Source: Staphylococcus cornubiensis
GTDB lineage: Bacteria; Bacillota; Bacilli; Staphylococcales; Staphylococcaceae
DNA: 64,000 nucleotides
Direction of reading: 5' to 3'
Assembly (NCBI RefSeq): GCF_900183575.1
Contig: NZ_FXUZ01000001.1
Span: 248,001 to 312,000, forward strand
Part shown: piece by piece, positions 38,079 through 50,396 of the stretch
How positions within the stretch are numbered: position 1 is the stretch's first letter
How the letters are laid out: the number at the start of each line of letters is the position of its first letter
The notes under the pieces: generated by a model
The model's input: only the letters and a program-made list of their open reading frames with translations
What the model was told of the DNA's origin: nothing
Databases searched by the model: none
Made by a program: the position numbers and the translations under genes

Positions 38079-39023
38079 ATGCCTGAATTGATTCAGATTG
38101 ACGACATCAACCAAGCACAAGCATTATTAGGAAACAATGATGAACATATTCACCTTATAGAAGAAGCGTTTGATGTTGTCATACATGCCAGAGGACAAGA
38201 AGTTGCAGTAAAGGGCGAAAAGGTCAGTGCTGTAACTGAAGCTGAGTCTGTGCTAATTAACTTATTAAAAGTAATCGAACAAGGTGCATCCATTACTGTT
38301 AAAGATGTACAAGCAGCAATTAAAATGGCGAAAAATGGTCAAATTGAGCATCTCATCGATTTATATGAAGAGGAAATTACTAAAGATGCATTCGGGAAAA
38401 CAATCCGTGCTAAAACGATGGGTCAACGTATGTACATTCATGCGATGAAAAATAATGATTTAGTATTTGGCATTGGGCCTGCGGGTACAGGTAAAACATT
38501 TTTAGCAGTAGTATATGCTGCAAAAGCCTTACGTGCAGGACAAGTGAAGCGCCTCGTCTTAACACGACCAGCTGTAGAGGCAGGAGAATCACTCGGCTTT
38601 TTACCAGGTGACTTAAAAGAGAAAGTGGATCCATATTTACGCCCATTATATGATAGTTTAAATACGGTTCTAGGTGCTGAACAAACTGCACGACTCATCG
38701 AACGTGGCGTCATCGAAATTGCGCCACTTGCCTATATGCGTGGGAGAACTTTAGACGATGCATTTGTGATATTAGATGAAGCGCAAAATACAACCCACGC
38801 GCAAATGAAAATGTTTTTAACGCGACTAGGTTTCGGATCTAAAATGGTGGTCACAGGAGATAAGACACAAATCGATTTACCTCGAGGGGTTAAAAGTGGT
38901 CTGATTGAAGCTGAACAACGCTTAAAGAATATTAAAGGGCTCGCTATCCAACACTTAGACCAAGCTGATGTTGTACGTCATCCATTAGTTGGTCTTATCA
39001 TCAGTAGATATGAGGAGGACTAA
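38079..39023 (+). CDS. phoH: PhoH family ATPase (YbeZ)
   Basis: 314 residues. Walker A is FGIGPAGTGKTFLAV (about residue 130 on) and Walker B-like FVILDEAQNTT; an N-terminal KH-like region precedes the ATPase. Despite the name it is not shown to respond to phosphate here; its conserved partner is ybeY, 3 bases downstream, and the pair probably acts on rRNA maturation as an RNA helicase/RNase module. RBS AAAGGAG precedes the ATG. First gene of the phoH-ybeY-dgkA-cdd-era-recO operon. Confidence 0.93.
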   Translation: MPELIQIDDINQAQALLGNNDEHIHLIEEAFDVVIHARGQEVAVKGEKVSAVTEAESVLINLLKVIEQGASITVKDVQAAIKMAKNGQIEHLIDLYEEEITKDAFGKTIRAKTMGQRMYIHAMKNNDLVFGIGPAGTGKTFLAVVYAAKALRAGQVKRLVLTRPAVEAGESLGFLPGDLKEKVDPYLRPLYDSLNTVLGAEQTARLIERGVIEIAPLAYMRGRTLDDAFVILDEAQNTTHAQMKMFLTRLGFGSKMVVTGDKTQIDLPRGVKSGLIEAEQRLKNIKGLAIQHLDQADVVRHPLVGLIISRYEED

Positions 39024-39026
39024 TCT

Positions 39027-39491
39027 ATGTTTACAATTGATTTTAGTGATCATACCGAACAAGTCAAAGATGAGTGGTACACACAGATTAGAAAGTTGTT
39101 AGAATTCGCTAAAACTGAAGAAGGCATTGAAGAAGACGCTGAACTGTCTGTCACTTTTGTAGATAAAGTTGAAATTCAAGAGATTAACCGCGATTACCGT
39201 CAAAAAGATAAAGTTACAGATGTGATTTCGTTTTCATTTGAAGAAGAGGAAGACATTTTTGAAGGTATGGATGTGCCACGTGTTTTAGGAGACATCATTA
39301 TTTGTACTGATGTCGCAGTAGAACAAGCACAACAATACGCGCATTCTTTTGAACGTGAGCTTGGCTTTTTAGCACTCCATGGCTTTTTACATTTACTCGG
39401 TTATGACCATATGACGGATGAAGATGAAAAAGTTATGTTTGGGCGCCAAAAAGACATATTAAATCGATTTGGATTGACGAGAGACTCATGA
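39027..39491 (+). CDS. ybeY: Endoribonuclease YbeY / rRNA maturation factor
   Basis: 154 residues. The zinc site [12 protein letters not shown] (HxxxHxxxxxH) is intact near the C-terminus and [10 protein letters not shown] is the conserved central segment. It takes part in 16S rRNA 3' maturation and 70S quality control. RBS GAGGAGG is in the end of phoH. Its last four bases overlap the dgkA ATG (ATGA). Confidence 0.95.
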   Translation: MFTIDFSDHTEQVKDEWYTQIRKLLEFAKTEEGIEEDAELSVTFVDKVEIQEINRDYRQKDKVTDVISFSFEEEEDIFEGMDVPRVLGDIIICTDVAVEQAQQYAHSFERELGFLALHGFLHLLGYDHMTDEDEKVMFGRQKDILNRFGLTRDS

Positions 39492-39835
39492 TAAATCGTT
39501 TTAAATATGCCTATCAAGGTTGCTGTACCATTTTAAAAAAAGACCACAACTTTTTATACCATCTCATCATAGCAGCCTTGATATTAATATTTGGATGGGC
39601 GTTTTCATTGAATGCGTTAGAATGGCTCTTCATCATTTTAGCGATATTTCTTGTGATCATTACTGAAGCGATTAATACTGCAATTGAATACGCGGTTGAT
39701 TTAACGACAGAAGACTATCACATCAATGCGAAACACGCCAAAGATATTGCAGCGTTCAGTGTCTTGCTCGCATCATTCTTTGCATTTATTGTGGGATGTA
39801 TCATTTTTATACCGAAATTCGTTTCATTATTTTAA
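39488..39835 (+). CDS. dgkA: Diacylglycerol kinase family protein (undecaprenol kinase)
   Basis: 115 residues with three membrane helices and the catalytic [13 protein letters not shown] segment after the second helix. Gram-positive members phosphorylate undecaprenol, recycling the lipid carrier for peptidoglycan and teichoic acids. It begins inside the ybeY stop (4-base overlap) and precedes cdd by 15 bases. Confidence 0.88.
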   Translation: MINRFKYAYQGCCTILKKDHNFLYHLIIAALILIFGWAFSLNALEWLFIILAIFLVIITEAINTAIEYAVDLTTEDYHINAKHAKDIAAFSVLLASFFAFIVGCIIFIPKFVSLF

Positions 39836-39850
39836 GAGGAGAAGATAAAC

Positions 39851-40258
39851 ATGGGCTATACAGATAAACACTACACTGAGGTTAGAAAAGCACAACAAAA
39901 AGCTTATGCACCATACAGTCAATTTAAAGTTGGCGCATATCTTGTTACTAAAGATGGGCAAACGTTCCATGGGGCAAACGTTGAAAATGCAGCCTATCCA
40001 TCATCTATTTGCGCTGAACGTTCTGCATTAGTGGCGGCGATTTCACAAGGGTATCGACCAGGTGATTTTGAATCGATCACTATTACAGTAGATAGTCCTG
40101 AGCTTGCGTCACCATGCGGTCCTTGTCGACAAGTGATTAAAGAACTTTGTGATGACGATATGCCAGTATATATGACGAATCAAACTGGTGAAATGCGTGA
40201 AGCGACAGTAGCCGAACTATTACCATATGGATTTTCAGGAAAGGATTTAAATATATGA
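39851..40258 (+). CDS. cdd: Cytidine deaminase
   Basis: 135 residues, tetrameric zinc type. [15 protein letters not shown] (Cys and catalytic Glu) and SPCGPCRQV (two Cys) form the zinc site. It converts cytidine and deoxycytidine to uridines in pyrimidine salvage. RBS AGAGGAG precedes the ATG. It overlaps era by 4 bases (ATGA). Confidence 0.95.
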   Translation: MGYTDKHYTEVRKAQQKAYAPYSQFKVGAYLVTKDGQTFHGANVENAAYPSSICAERSALVAAISQGYRPGDFESITITVDSPELASPCGPCRQVIKELCDDDMPVYMTNQTGEMREATVAELLPYGFSGKDLNI

Positions 40259-41151
40259 ATGAATATAAGTCAGGATTTGTGACAATTATTGGACGCCCTA
40301 ATGTAGGGAAATCCACATTTGTCAATCGTGTTATCGGTCATAAAATTGCGATTATGTCTGATAAAGCGCAAACGACTCGAAATAAAATACAAGGTGTGAT
40401 GACACAACAAGATGCTCAGATTGTCTTTTTAGATACACCCGGTATTCATAAACCGAAACATAAGTTAGGCGATTATATGATGAAAGTCGCTAAAAACACA
40501 CTTTCTGAAATTGATGCTGTGATGTTTATGGTCAACGTCAATGAAGAAATTGGTCGTGGCGATGAATATATTATGGAAATGTTGAAAACGGTTAAAACAC
40601 CTGTCTTTTTAGTATTAAACAAAATTGATTTAGTTCATCCAGATGCTTTAATGCCAAGAATCGAGCAGTACCAAAGCTATATGGATTTTGCAGAAATTGT
40701 ACCGATCTCTGCATTAGAAGGCCATAACGTGGATCATTTTATTAATGTCTTAAAATCTTATTTACCTGAAGGCCCGCAATATTATCCAGATGGCCAAATT
40801 TCTGACCATCCTGAACAATTTGTAGTGAGTGAATTGATTCGTGAAAAGATTTTACAAACAACTAGCGAGGAAATTCCGCATGCCATTGGGGTAAACGTTG
40901 AACGCATGACACAAGAGTCTGAAGATCGTGTCCATATTGAAGCAGTCATATTTGTCGAACGCGATTCACAAAAAGGCATTGTGATTGGTAAAGGCGGCAA
41001 AAAACTCAAAGAAATCGGTAAGCGTGCGCGTTTAGATATTGAACATCTGTTAGGGTCCAAAGTTTACCTTGATCTATGGGTTAAAGTTCAAAAAGATTGG
41101 CGTAACAAATCAAGCTTTATCAAACAAATGGGTTATGTAGAAGATGAATAA
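40255..41151 (+). CDS. era: Ribosome assembly GTPase Era
   Basis: 298 residues. G1 GRPNVGKST at residues 13-21, G3 DTPG, G4 NKIDLV, and the C-terminal KH domain with [14 protein letters not shown]. Era binds the 3' end of 16S rRNA and anchors 30S maturation, in functional company with ybeY upstream. RBS AGGAAAGG lies within cdd. recO follows 24 bases later. Confidence 0.96.
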   Translation: MNEYKSGFVTIIGRPNVGKSTFVNRVIGHKIAIMSDKAQTTRNKIQGVMTQQDAQIVFLDTPGIHKPKHKLGDYMMKVAKNTLSEIDAVMFMVNVNEEIGRGDEYIMEMLKTVKTPVFLVLNKIDLVHPDALMPRIEQYQSYMDFAEIVPISALEGHNVDHFINVLKSYLPEGPQYYPDGQISDHPEQFVVSELIREKILQTTSEEIPHAIGVNVERMTQESEDRVHIEAVIFVERDSQKGIVIGKGGKKLKEIGKRARLDIEHLLGSKVYLDLWVKVQKDWRNKSSFIKQMGYVEDE

Positions 41152-41175
41152 ACGATAGACAGAGGTGGTGATGAA

Positions 41176-41946
41176 GTGCTTGTTAAACAAAAAGGCATCA
41201 TTATAAAAGCAGTTGATTATGGTGAGTCTGACAAAATCATTACCATCTTAAATGAGCACGGCGCTAAAGTACCATTAATGGTACGTCGTGCGAAAAAAGT
41301 TAAAACTGGCCTTCAAGCGACGACTCAAATATTTGTCCAAGGTTTGTTTATTTATAATCAGTGGAAAGGGATGGGGACGCTTACTTCTGTCGATGTCCTC
41401 AACCTCAATTATGAGTTACGACAAGACATTTATGCACATAGTTATGCCAGTTTGTGTTTGGAAACGATTGATCGTGCGATGGAAGCAGATGAAATCAATC
41501 CTAGTATGTATCAGTTATTGAATTTCGCTTTTGATCGTCTTCACGAGGAGGTTTCACCTCAACTTGTTGCAAATATTGTCATGTTAAAATGTATGACGCG
41601 CTTTGGGTTTGATATTGATTTATCAAAATGTGCCATTACCGGCGACACCAACCCAGCACACCTGACACATTTTAGTTTTAAATATGATGGCATTATCACA
41701 TCAGAAGTGACAAATCGCGATCCTCATGCATTGCCTTTATCTAATAAAACAATTTATTTAACATATGTATTGAAAGATTTACCGCTAGAAAAAATCAAAT
41801 CGTTACGAATTCAAGATGGGATTGTAGAAGAAATGTCGAAGTTCATCTTGTTGTTGTATAAAGAATATGCAGGCATGTATTTTAAAAGTCAACGTTTGAT
41901 TAATCAGTTGAACCGATTGAAAGTGACTGATTCATCGGAAGATTGA
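41176..41946 (+). CDS. recO: DNA repair protein RecO
   Basis: 256 residues, starting GTG at 41176 behind AGAGGTGGTGAT. The N-terminal OB fold begins [19 protein letters not shown]; the C-terminal helical part ends ...[21 protein letters not shown]. RecO loads RecA with RecR in the RecFOR gap-repair pathway. Last gene of the phoH-era operon; a strong terminator follows at 41991. Confidence 0.93.
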   Translation: MLVKQKGIIIKAVDYGESDKIITILNEHGAKVPLMVRRAKKVKTGLQATTQIFVQGLFIYNQWKGMGTLTSVDVLNLNYELRQDIYAHSYASLCLETIDRAMEADEINPSMYQLLNFAFDRLHEEVSPQLVANIVMLKCMTRFGFDIDLSKCAITGDTNPAHLTHFSFKYDGIITSEVTNRDPHALPLSNKTIYLTYVLKDLPLEKIKSLRIQDGIVEEMSKFILLLYKEYAGMYFKSQRLINQLNRLKVTDSSED

Positions 41947-41990
41947 AATGTTCAGTCCAAACAATTAAACATCTATCACTATGAAAACAA

Positions 41991-42036
41991 AACCCTCGTC
42001 CGATAATACGTTTAATATAACGGACGAGGGTTTTTT
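41991..42036. terminator. Bidirectional terminator between recO and glyS
   Basis: AACCCTCGTCCG (41991-42002) pairs with CGGACGAGGGTT (42021-42032), followed by TTTT on the plus strand; a TTTTGTTTTC tract follows on the minus strand. It serves the convergent genes recO and glyS. Confidence 0.9.
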
Positions 42037-42046
42037 ATGAAATGGA

Positions 42047-43441
42047 TTAGAATTTAACTTTTTCAGCTAAAAACGCATTAAGTTCACTAATTGGCATGCG
42101 GACTTGTTCCATTGTGTCACGGTCACGTACAGTCACTTGTTGATCTTCTAATGAATCAAAGTCAAATGTAATACAATACGGTGTACCGATTTCATCTTGA
42201 CGACGGTAACGTTTACCGATAGATTGTGATTCGTCAAAATCTACCACAAAGTCTTCACTTAATTGTTCGTATACTTTAATCGCATCAGCAGATAATTTTT
42301 TACTTAATGGTAAGACAGCTGCTTTATATGGTGCGATGGCAGGGTGGAAATGAAGTACTGTACGCGCATCTTTGCTACCTTCAACACCTTCTTCATCATA
42401 GGCATCGCATAAAAAGGCTAATGTCACACGGTCTGCACCTAATGATGGTTCAATACAATAAGGGATGTACTTTTCATTTGTTTCAGGATCGTGATAACTG
42501 AAGTCTTCTCCAGAATGTTCACTATGTTTTTTCAAGTCATAGTCTGTACGACTCGCAATACCCCATAACTCACCCCAACCGAATGGGAAACGGTATTCGA
42601 TATCTGTTGTTGCATTTGAGTAGTGTGATAATTCATCTTCGTCATGGTCACGTAAACGCGTATTTTCTTTGTTAAGGCCTAAACTTTCAAGCCAATTTGC
42701 CGCAAAATCTTTCCAGTAGTTTTGCCATTCAATTTCTGTACCTGGTTTACAGAAGAATTCAAGTTCCATTTGCTCGAATTCACGCGTACGGAAAATGAAG
42801 TTACCTGGTGTAATTTCGTTACGGAATGATTTACCGATTTGCCCAATACCAAATGGTAACTTTTTACGCATTGAACGTTGCACATTTTTGTAGTTGACGA
42901 AAATACCTTGCGCCGTTTCAGGACGTAAAAAGATTTCGTTTGTTGAATCTTCAGTTACACCTTGGAATGTTTTGAACATTAAGTTGAATTGACGGATGTC
43001 TGTCCAGTTTGCAGTGCCACTGACAGGGCAAGTAATACCTTCTTCATCAATGATACGTTTCATTTCCTCAAAGCTTAAACCATCCGCGATAAAGTTTTCG
43101 TCACCTTTAACGTTCGCCATATAGTCTTCAATCAACTTGTCCGCACGATAACGGATTTTACTATCTTTGTTATCAATCATTGGGTCGTTAAAGTTACCTA
43201 AGTGACCTGAAGCTTCCCAAGTTTTAGGGTTCATTAAAATAGCAGCATCCAAACCTACATTATAAGGGGATTGTGTAATAAACTTTTTCCACCATGCTTT
43301 TTTAACGTTATTTTTAAGTTCAACACCTAGAGGACCGTAATCCCATGTGTTTGCTAAACCACCATAAATTTCACTACCAGGAAATACAAATCCTCTGTGC
43401 TTAGCCAGTTGTACAATCGTATCCATGTTTTTCTTTTCCAT
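42047..43441 (-). CDS. glyS: Glycine--tRNA ligase (homodimeric type)
   Basis: 464 residues, alpha2-type class II synthetase. Class II motif 2 is within [24 protein letters not shown], and motif 3 in [16 protein letters not shown]; the anticodon-binding domain closes the protein. RBS AAGGAGTG is 6 bases before the ATG on the minus strand. Expression is controlled by the T-box leader directly upstream. It charges tRNA-Gly for protein synthesis; in staphylococci glycyl-tRNAs are also needed for the pentaglycine cell-wall bridge. Confidence 0.96.
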   Translation of the reverse strand: MEKKNMDTIVQLAKHRGFVFPGSEIYGGLANTWDYGPLGVELKNNVKKAWWKKFITQSPYNVGLDAAILMNPKTWEASGHLGNFNDPMIDNKDSKIRYRADKLIEDYMANVKGDENFIADGLSFEEMKRIIDEEGITCPVSGTANWTDIRQFNLMFKTFQGVTEDSTNEIFLRPETAQGIFVNYKNVQRSMRKKLPFGIGQIGKSFRNEITPGNFIFRTREFEQMELEFFCKPGTEIEWQNYWKDFAANWLESLGLNKENTRLRDHDEDELSHYSNATTDIEYRFPFGWGELWGIASRTDYDLKKHSEHSGEDFSYHDPETNEKYIPYCIEPSLGADRVTLAFLCDAYDEEGVEGSKDARTVLHFHPAIAPYKAAVLPLSKKLSADAIKVYEQLSEDFVVDFDESQSIGKRYRRQDEIGTPYCITFDFDSLEDQQVTVRDRDTMEQVRMPISELNAFLAEKVKF

Positions 43442-43463
43442 ATTTTACACTCCTTAAAAATTA

Positions 43464-43500
43464 AAAAAATCCCAAGCCAAAGAATTAACTTTGCCTTGGG
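43464..43500 (-). terminator. T-box terminator hairpin of glyS
   Basis: On the minus strand CCCAAGGCAAAG pairs with CTTTGGCTTGGG (one G-G/C pair difference) around TTAATT and is followed by ATTTTTTT. It is the terminator that the T-box antiterminator competes with. Confidence 0.85.
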
Positions 43501-43626
43501 ACGAATTATTAGGATAATCCGCGGTTCCACCCAAATTAGTGTAGCCACTCACTTTTATTGAATTTGAATTCATACGCCAAATCAAAGTGTTAAGCTTTCA
43601 CCGCCCTTAACTCGCTTTATTTTTAA
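43464..43626 (-). promoter_or_regulatory. Glycyl T-box riboswitch
   Basis: The diagnostic T-box GGGTGGAACCGCGG is on the minus strand at 43532-43519, directly before the terminator. A TATAAT -10 at 43638-43633 sets the transcript start near 43626, giving a leader of about 185 bases: short, as in glyQS T-boxes that lack stem II. A GGC that could serve as Gly specifier lies in TTTGGCGTATG (about 43583-43573), but I have not modelled Stem I. Uncharged tRNA-Gly would favour read-through into glyS. Confidence 0.9.
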
Positions 43627-43854
43627 TTCTAAATTATACGAAAAGGAAAGGCAAGGAAAAACATAATTGTCTGATATTCCATAACAAGTTATAATGGAAA
43701 ATGTATTCAATAAAAAGACGCATTGATTTACGCCACTTGTCCATTGAATGTGAAAAGCAATATCTATCTTGTTCACATGGTGGATGTTGCTGTCAATCAC
43801 ATATAGCAGTCAGTTCGAGTTTCAAATAATGATACTAGATGTAAAAAATATAGT

Positions 43855-43862
43855 GCTAATAT
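43855..43862 (+). promoter_or_regulatory. Possible promoter of ccpN
   Basis: TGCTAATAT (TG, one base, TAATAT at 43857-43862) is a plausible extended -10. The spacer 43640-43854 between it and the glyS leader shows nothing else clear. Confidence 0.3.
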
Positions 43863-43937
43863 GTTAAAAAGGGGGCACTTCTGCTATTTAATTAGCATAA
43901 CCGCATGTCAGTCGGTTTTAAATAGACAGAGACTCAG

Positions 43938-44561
43938 ATAGAACTCAATCCAAGACAGGAACTTATCGTTGAAATTGTAAAATCTGATGGGCCTATTACT
44001 GGGGAAAAAATTGCTGAACAACTAAATTTAACGCGCGCAACATTGCGTCCAGACCTTGCTATTTTAACAATGGCGGGATTTTTAGAAGCAAGACCGCGTG
44101 TCGGTTATTTTTATTCAGGTAAATCAAGTTCCCAACTTTTGACCGAAAAATTTAGAAAATATATCGTCAAAGACTATCAATCCCAGCCCGTCATTTTAAA
44201 AAGTAATGTGACAGTTTATGAAGCTATTTGTTCTATTTTTATTGAAGATGTAGGAACTTTATTTATTGTAAATAAAGAAAATGAACTCGTTGGTGTATGT
44301 TCTAGAAAAGATTTGCTCCGCGCTTCCATGGCAGGGCAAGATATTCATACGATGCCGGTGAATATCATTATGACACGTATGCCTAATATTGTTTTACTCA
44401 AAGAAGATGACCTCGTGCTATATGCTGCGAGACAAATGATTCATAAGGAAATCGATTCGATACCTATTGTAAGAGAAAAAGATAACGGCAAATTCGAAGT
44501 CACTGGCCGTATCTCCAAAACGACGATTACGAAACTATTTGTATCGTTGTTCGATTATTAG
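43938..44561 (+). CDS. ccpN: CcpN-like transcriptional repressor with CBS pair, start codon apparently ATA
   Basis: About 207 residues if read from 43938. The N-terminal winged helix (GPITGEKIAEQLNLTRATLRP) and two CBS domains match CcpN/YqzB, which represses gluconeogenic genes (gapB, pckA) in Bacillus. Homology runs back to IELNPRQELIVEIVK, encoded from 43938, yet no ATG, GTG or TTG lies in frame between the amber codon at 43923 and the TTG at 44043, which would cut the DNA-binding helix. The codon at the expected Met is ATA, and no RBS precedes it. An ATG at 43905 is in the same frame but stopped by that TAG. It may start at ATA, be read through, or be a recent null. Its partner yqfL follows 11 bases later. 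Confidence 0.8.
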   Translation: MELNPRQELIVEIVKSDGPITGEKIAEQLNLTRATLRPDLAILTMAGFLEARPRVGYFYSGKSSSQLLTEKFRKYIVKDYQSQPVILKSNVTVYEAICSIFIEDVGTLFIVNKENELVGVCSRKDLLRASMAGQDIHTMPVNIIMTRMPNIVLLKEDDLVLYAARQMIHKEIDSIPIVREKDNGKFEVTGRISKTTITKLFVSLFDY

Positions 44562-44572
44562 GAGGATAATCT

Positions 44573-45400
44573 ATGACGAATGTAAAGATCATTATTGCTT
44601 CAGACTCAGTAGGGGAAACCGCCGAGTTAGTTGCAAAAGCTTGTATGTCTCAATTTAAATATAGCGATTGTTCGAATCATATTCTTCGCTATCCTTATAT
44701 TGAAACAAAAGAAAATATAGATGAAGTCATAGCGGTTGCTAGAGAAGTGGAATCTATTATTATTTATACACTTGTGCGACCTGATATTAGAGCTTACATC
44801 CAAGAAAATATCGATAAATATCAACTCAAATCTGTCGATGTCATGGGACCAATGCTCACTGTAATGGAAGATACTTTCCAGCAAAAACCGTTGAATGAGC
44901 CTGGTGTTGTGCATAAATTAGATGAAGACTACTTTAAAAAAATTGAAGCAATGGAATTTGCAGTAAAATATGATGACTGTAAAGATCCGAAAGGCTTACC
45001 TAAAGCTGATATTGTGCTGATAGGTATTTCGCGCACGTCAAAAACACCAATTTCGCAGTATTTAGCCCATAAACGTTATAAAGTGATGAACGTGCCGATT
45101 GTACCTGAAGTCACGCCGCCAGAGTCATTATTTGAAGTGGACCCGAAAAAATGTGTGGCACTTAAAATTAGCTCTGAAAAATTAAATGCGATTAGAAAAG
45201 AAAGATTAAAACAACTCGGATTAGCTGATTCAGCGCGTTATGCAACTGACCAACGAATTGCTGAAGAGTTAGAGTATTTCAACCAAATTGTCGAACGTAT
45301 CGGTTGCCCAGTGTTAGACGTATCTAATAAAGCCATTGAAGAAACTGCCAATAACATTATCCAAATTATTGAGCATAATCATTCCTTTATGAGTGAATAA
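44573..45400 (+). CDS. Pyruvate, phosphate dikinase regulatory protein (YqfL/PPDK-RP family)
   Basis: 275 residues, DUF299 family. [14 protein letters not shown] at the N-terminus and the P-loop-like [16 protein letters not shown] (about residues 150-165) are conserved. Homologues are bifunctional ADP-dependent kinases/Pi-dependent phosphorylases that switch PPDK off and on. The ccpN-yqfL pair controls gluconeogenic flux in Bacillus; RBS AGGAGGAT is 7 bases before the ATG. Whether a ppdK gene exists elsewhere cannot be seen here. Confidence 0.9.
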   Translation: MTNVKIIIASDSVGETAELVAKACMSQFKYSDCSNHILRYPYIETKENIDEVIAVAREVESIIIYTLVRPDIRAYIQENIDKYQLKSVDVMGPMLTVMEDTFQQKPLNEPGVVHKLDEDYFKKIEAMEFAVKYDDCKDPKGLPKADIVLIGISRTSKTPISQYLAHKRYKVMNVPIVPEVTPPESLFEVDPKKCVALKISSEKLNAIRKERLKQLGLADSARYATDQRIAEELEYFNQIVERIGCPVLDVSNKAIEETANNIIQIIEHNHSFMSE

Positions 45401-45471
45401 ATTGTATAATATTACAACTGTTTGTAATGCAACCTATAACATAGAGATGAATGGTGATACAAGGTGATGAC

Positions 45472-48386
<2,915 letters not shown>

Positions 48387-48394
48387 TACAAAAG

Positions 48395-48430
48395 AAAGGG
48401 ATGGCGACAGAGGATGTCCCATTCCTTTTT
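48395..48430 (+). terminator. dnaG-rpoD terminator
   Basis: AAGGGATGGCGACA pairs imperfectly with TGTCCCATTCCTT, followed by TTTTATT. Confidence 0.7.
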
Positions 48431-48462
48431 ATTATGATTTTAATAAGTGAAGGAGAAACATC

Positions 48463-49140
48463 ATGATCCCTATTAATAGACGACTGGATAAAGTAAGCGA
48501 GTTCGTTCAAGGTGAAGTGCTTGCGGACATCGGTTCCGACCATGCCTTTTTACCTATTTATTGCATTCAAAACGGTACGATTCAACGTGCAATTGCCGGA
48601 GAAGTGATTAAAGGACCTTACCAGTCTGCACTTACGAATGTTACGACTCATGGGTATCAACAACAAATTGATGTCCGCTTAGGCAATGGCTTGACGATAT
48701 TACAACCGACAGACCATGTGGATACTGTCACAATTTGTGGTATGGGAGGTCCGCTCATTACACGTATTTTAACTGAAGGGATTTCTTATATTCCAAATCA
48801 GCCAAGACTCGTATTGCAGTCTAACATTCAAAGCGAACCCATTCGTCGTTTTTTACAACAACACGGCTATCGTATTACAACTGAAACACTGGTGAAAGAA
48901 CGTGCACATATTTATGAAATCATCGTCGCTGATCCAGGGAAGATGCAATTATCAGATAAAGATTTTAAATTCGGACCTTATCTTCATCCAGAACAAAATG
49001 CATTGTTTGTAGAAAAATGGGAACGTGAATTAGAGGCATTAGCAGATATTAAACAACAACTCGATCCTGAAAAACATCATCATCGTTATCGTGAAATTGA
49101 AACTCAAGAAAACGACATTAAAGAGGTGTTATCACAGTGA
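48463..49140 (+). CDS. trmK: tRNA (adenine(22)-N1)-methyltransferase TrmK
   Basis: 225 residues. Motif I is VLADIGSDHAFLPIY, and TICGMGGPLITRIL is the TrmK-specific catalytic loop. It makes m1A22 in tRNAs and is essential in some Gram-positives including S. aureus as reported. RBS AAGGAG precedes the ATG. It overlaps the Nif3-like gene by 4 bases (GTGA), indicating coupling. Confidence 0.92.
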   Translation: MIPINRRLDKVSEFVQGEVLADIGSDHAFLPIYCIQNGTIQRAIAGEVIKGPYQSALTNVTTHGYQQQIDVRLGNGLTILQPTDHVDTVTICGMGGPLITRILTEGISYIPNQPRLVLQSNIQSEPIRRFLQQHGYRITTETLVKERAHIYEIIVADPGKMQLSDKDFKFGPYLHPEQNALFVEKWERELEALADIKQQLDPEKHHHRYREIETQENDIKEVLSQ

Positions 49141-50240
49141 AATTAAATGAATTGCTCGGTATTTTAAATCATGAAGTTCCTTTTCATACTGCCGAATCGT
49201 GGGATAATGTTGGTTTATTGATTGGAGACAAGCAGTGTGAAGTAAACGGTATTTTAACGGCATTAGACTGTACTTTAGACGTTGTAGAAGAAGCTGTTAA
49301 CCAAAATATCAACACCATTATTGCACATCATCCATTAATTTTTAAAGGTGTCAAAAATATTACAAAAGATGGCGGATATGGCTCAATTTTATACCGTCTT
49401 ATTCAAAATAATATTAACCTCATTGCATTACATACGAATCTAGACGTACATCCTAGAGGTGTGAATGCCATGCTCGCAGAAAAAATAGGCTTGAAAAACT
49501 ATGAACTACTCGATAGACAAGAGGACGCATATTATAAAGTACAAGTGTATATTCCTGCACAAAATGCCAAATCGTTTAAAGATACATTAAACGCACATGG
49601 ATTGGCCAAAGAAGGCAATTATGAATATTGTTTCTTCAACACTGAAGGTCAGGGTCAATTTAAGCCCGTCCAAGGCGCACAACCACATATCGGTCAAATC
49701 GGTGATATTGAAACGGTTGCAGAATTAAAAATTGAATTTATGATTCAAAGTACTCAAATCGCATTTGCACAAGAACTTATTCAAACACATCACCCATACG
49801 AAACGCCTGTTTATGATTTTATCCCTATGCAAAAAATGAGTCAGTATGGGCTAGGAATGATAGGTGAATTAGCTGAAGCACAATCAGTCGAAAGTTTTGT
49901 ACAATCTGTGAAGCAGTCACTTCATATGCCGAGTGTACGTTTTATTGGAAATCGTAACGCCAAAATTAAACGTGTCGCAGTTGTTGGTGGTTCAGGTATT
50001 GGTTTTGAAAATCTTGCACACCAACGTGGCGCAGACCTATTTATTACTGGAGATATTAAGCATCATGAAGCGTTAGATGCGAAAACAGCAGGTATCAATC
50101 TACTCGATATCAATCATTATAGTGAGTATGTCATGAAAGAAGGGTTAGTCACATTATTAAAAGATTGGTTGGCAGATGAATCGGTCAAAATTCCAATAAA
50201 AGCTGCAACCATAAACACAGACCCTTATGATTACATGTAA
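49137..50240 (+). CDS. Nif3-like dinuclear metal-center protein (YqfO)
   Basis: 367 residues starting GTG at 49137 inside the trmK stop. The Nif3 core has AESWDNVGLLIGD, the metal-binding IAHHPLIFKG and LHTNLDVH at the N-terminus and GDIKHHEALDA with NHYSEYV at the C-terminus; a PII-like insert (about residues 130-230) separates the halves, as in YqfO. The function is unknown; GTP cyclohydrolase I type 2 is an unproven annotation. Its steady pairing with trmK suggests a link to tRNA metabolism, by context. Confidence 0.88.
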   Translation: MKLNELLGILNHEVPFHTAESWDNVGLLIGDKQCEVNGILTALDCTLDVVEEAVNQNINTIIAHHPLIFKGVKNITKDGGYGSILYRLIQNNINLIALHTNLDVHPRGVNAMLAEKIGLKNYELLDRQEDAYYKVQVYIPAQNAKSFKDTLNAHGLAKEGNYEYCFFNTEGQGQFKPVQGAQPHIGQIGDIETVAELKIEFMIQSTQIAFAQELIQTHHPYETPVYDFIPMQKMSQYGLGMIGELAEAQSVESFVQSVKQSLHMPSVRFIGNRNAKIKRVAVVGGSGIGFENLAHQRGADLFITGDIKHHEALDAKTAGINLLDINHYSEYVMKEGLVTLLKDWLADESVKIPIKAATINTDPYDYM

Positions 50241-50263
50241 GCTGTATTAACCAGACTGTACAG

Positions 50264-50304
50264 TCACATCTGATTTGCTTTTTAAAAATGGTGGTGAGAT
50301 GTGA
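50264..50304 (+). repeat. Inverted repeat downstream of the Nif3-like gene
   Basis: TCACATCT (50264-50271) and AGATGTGA (50297-50304) form a perfect 8-bp pair with a 25-base loop; TTTTTT follows about 17 bases later. It may be a weak terminator for the trmK operon. Confidence 0.35.
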
Positions 50305-50339
50305 TGAATAACAAATCCTTTTTTAAACATTCTTAAAAA

Positions 50340-50383
50340 CACGAAAAGAGTAAGCCGCGATAACAGGGCTTACTCTTTTCGTT
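50340..50383 (-). terminator. Terminator between the Nif3-like gene and ispH
   Basis: AACGAAAAGAGTAAGCC and GGCTTACTCTTTTCGTT form a perfect 17-bp stem with a 10-base loop. The T tract (GTTTTTAAG) is on the minus strand, so it chiefly serves ispH. Confidence 0.85.
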
Positions 50384-50396
50384 GATTAAGCATTCT

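Noticed and set aside
43582-43800. 72-residue minus-strand frame between glyS and ccpN
   Set aside because: It overlaps the T-box leader and its promoter; the leader explains this sequence better.
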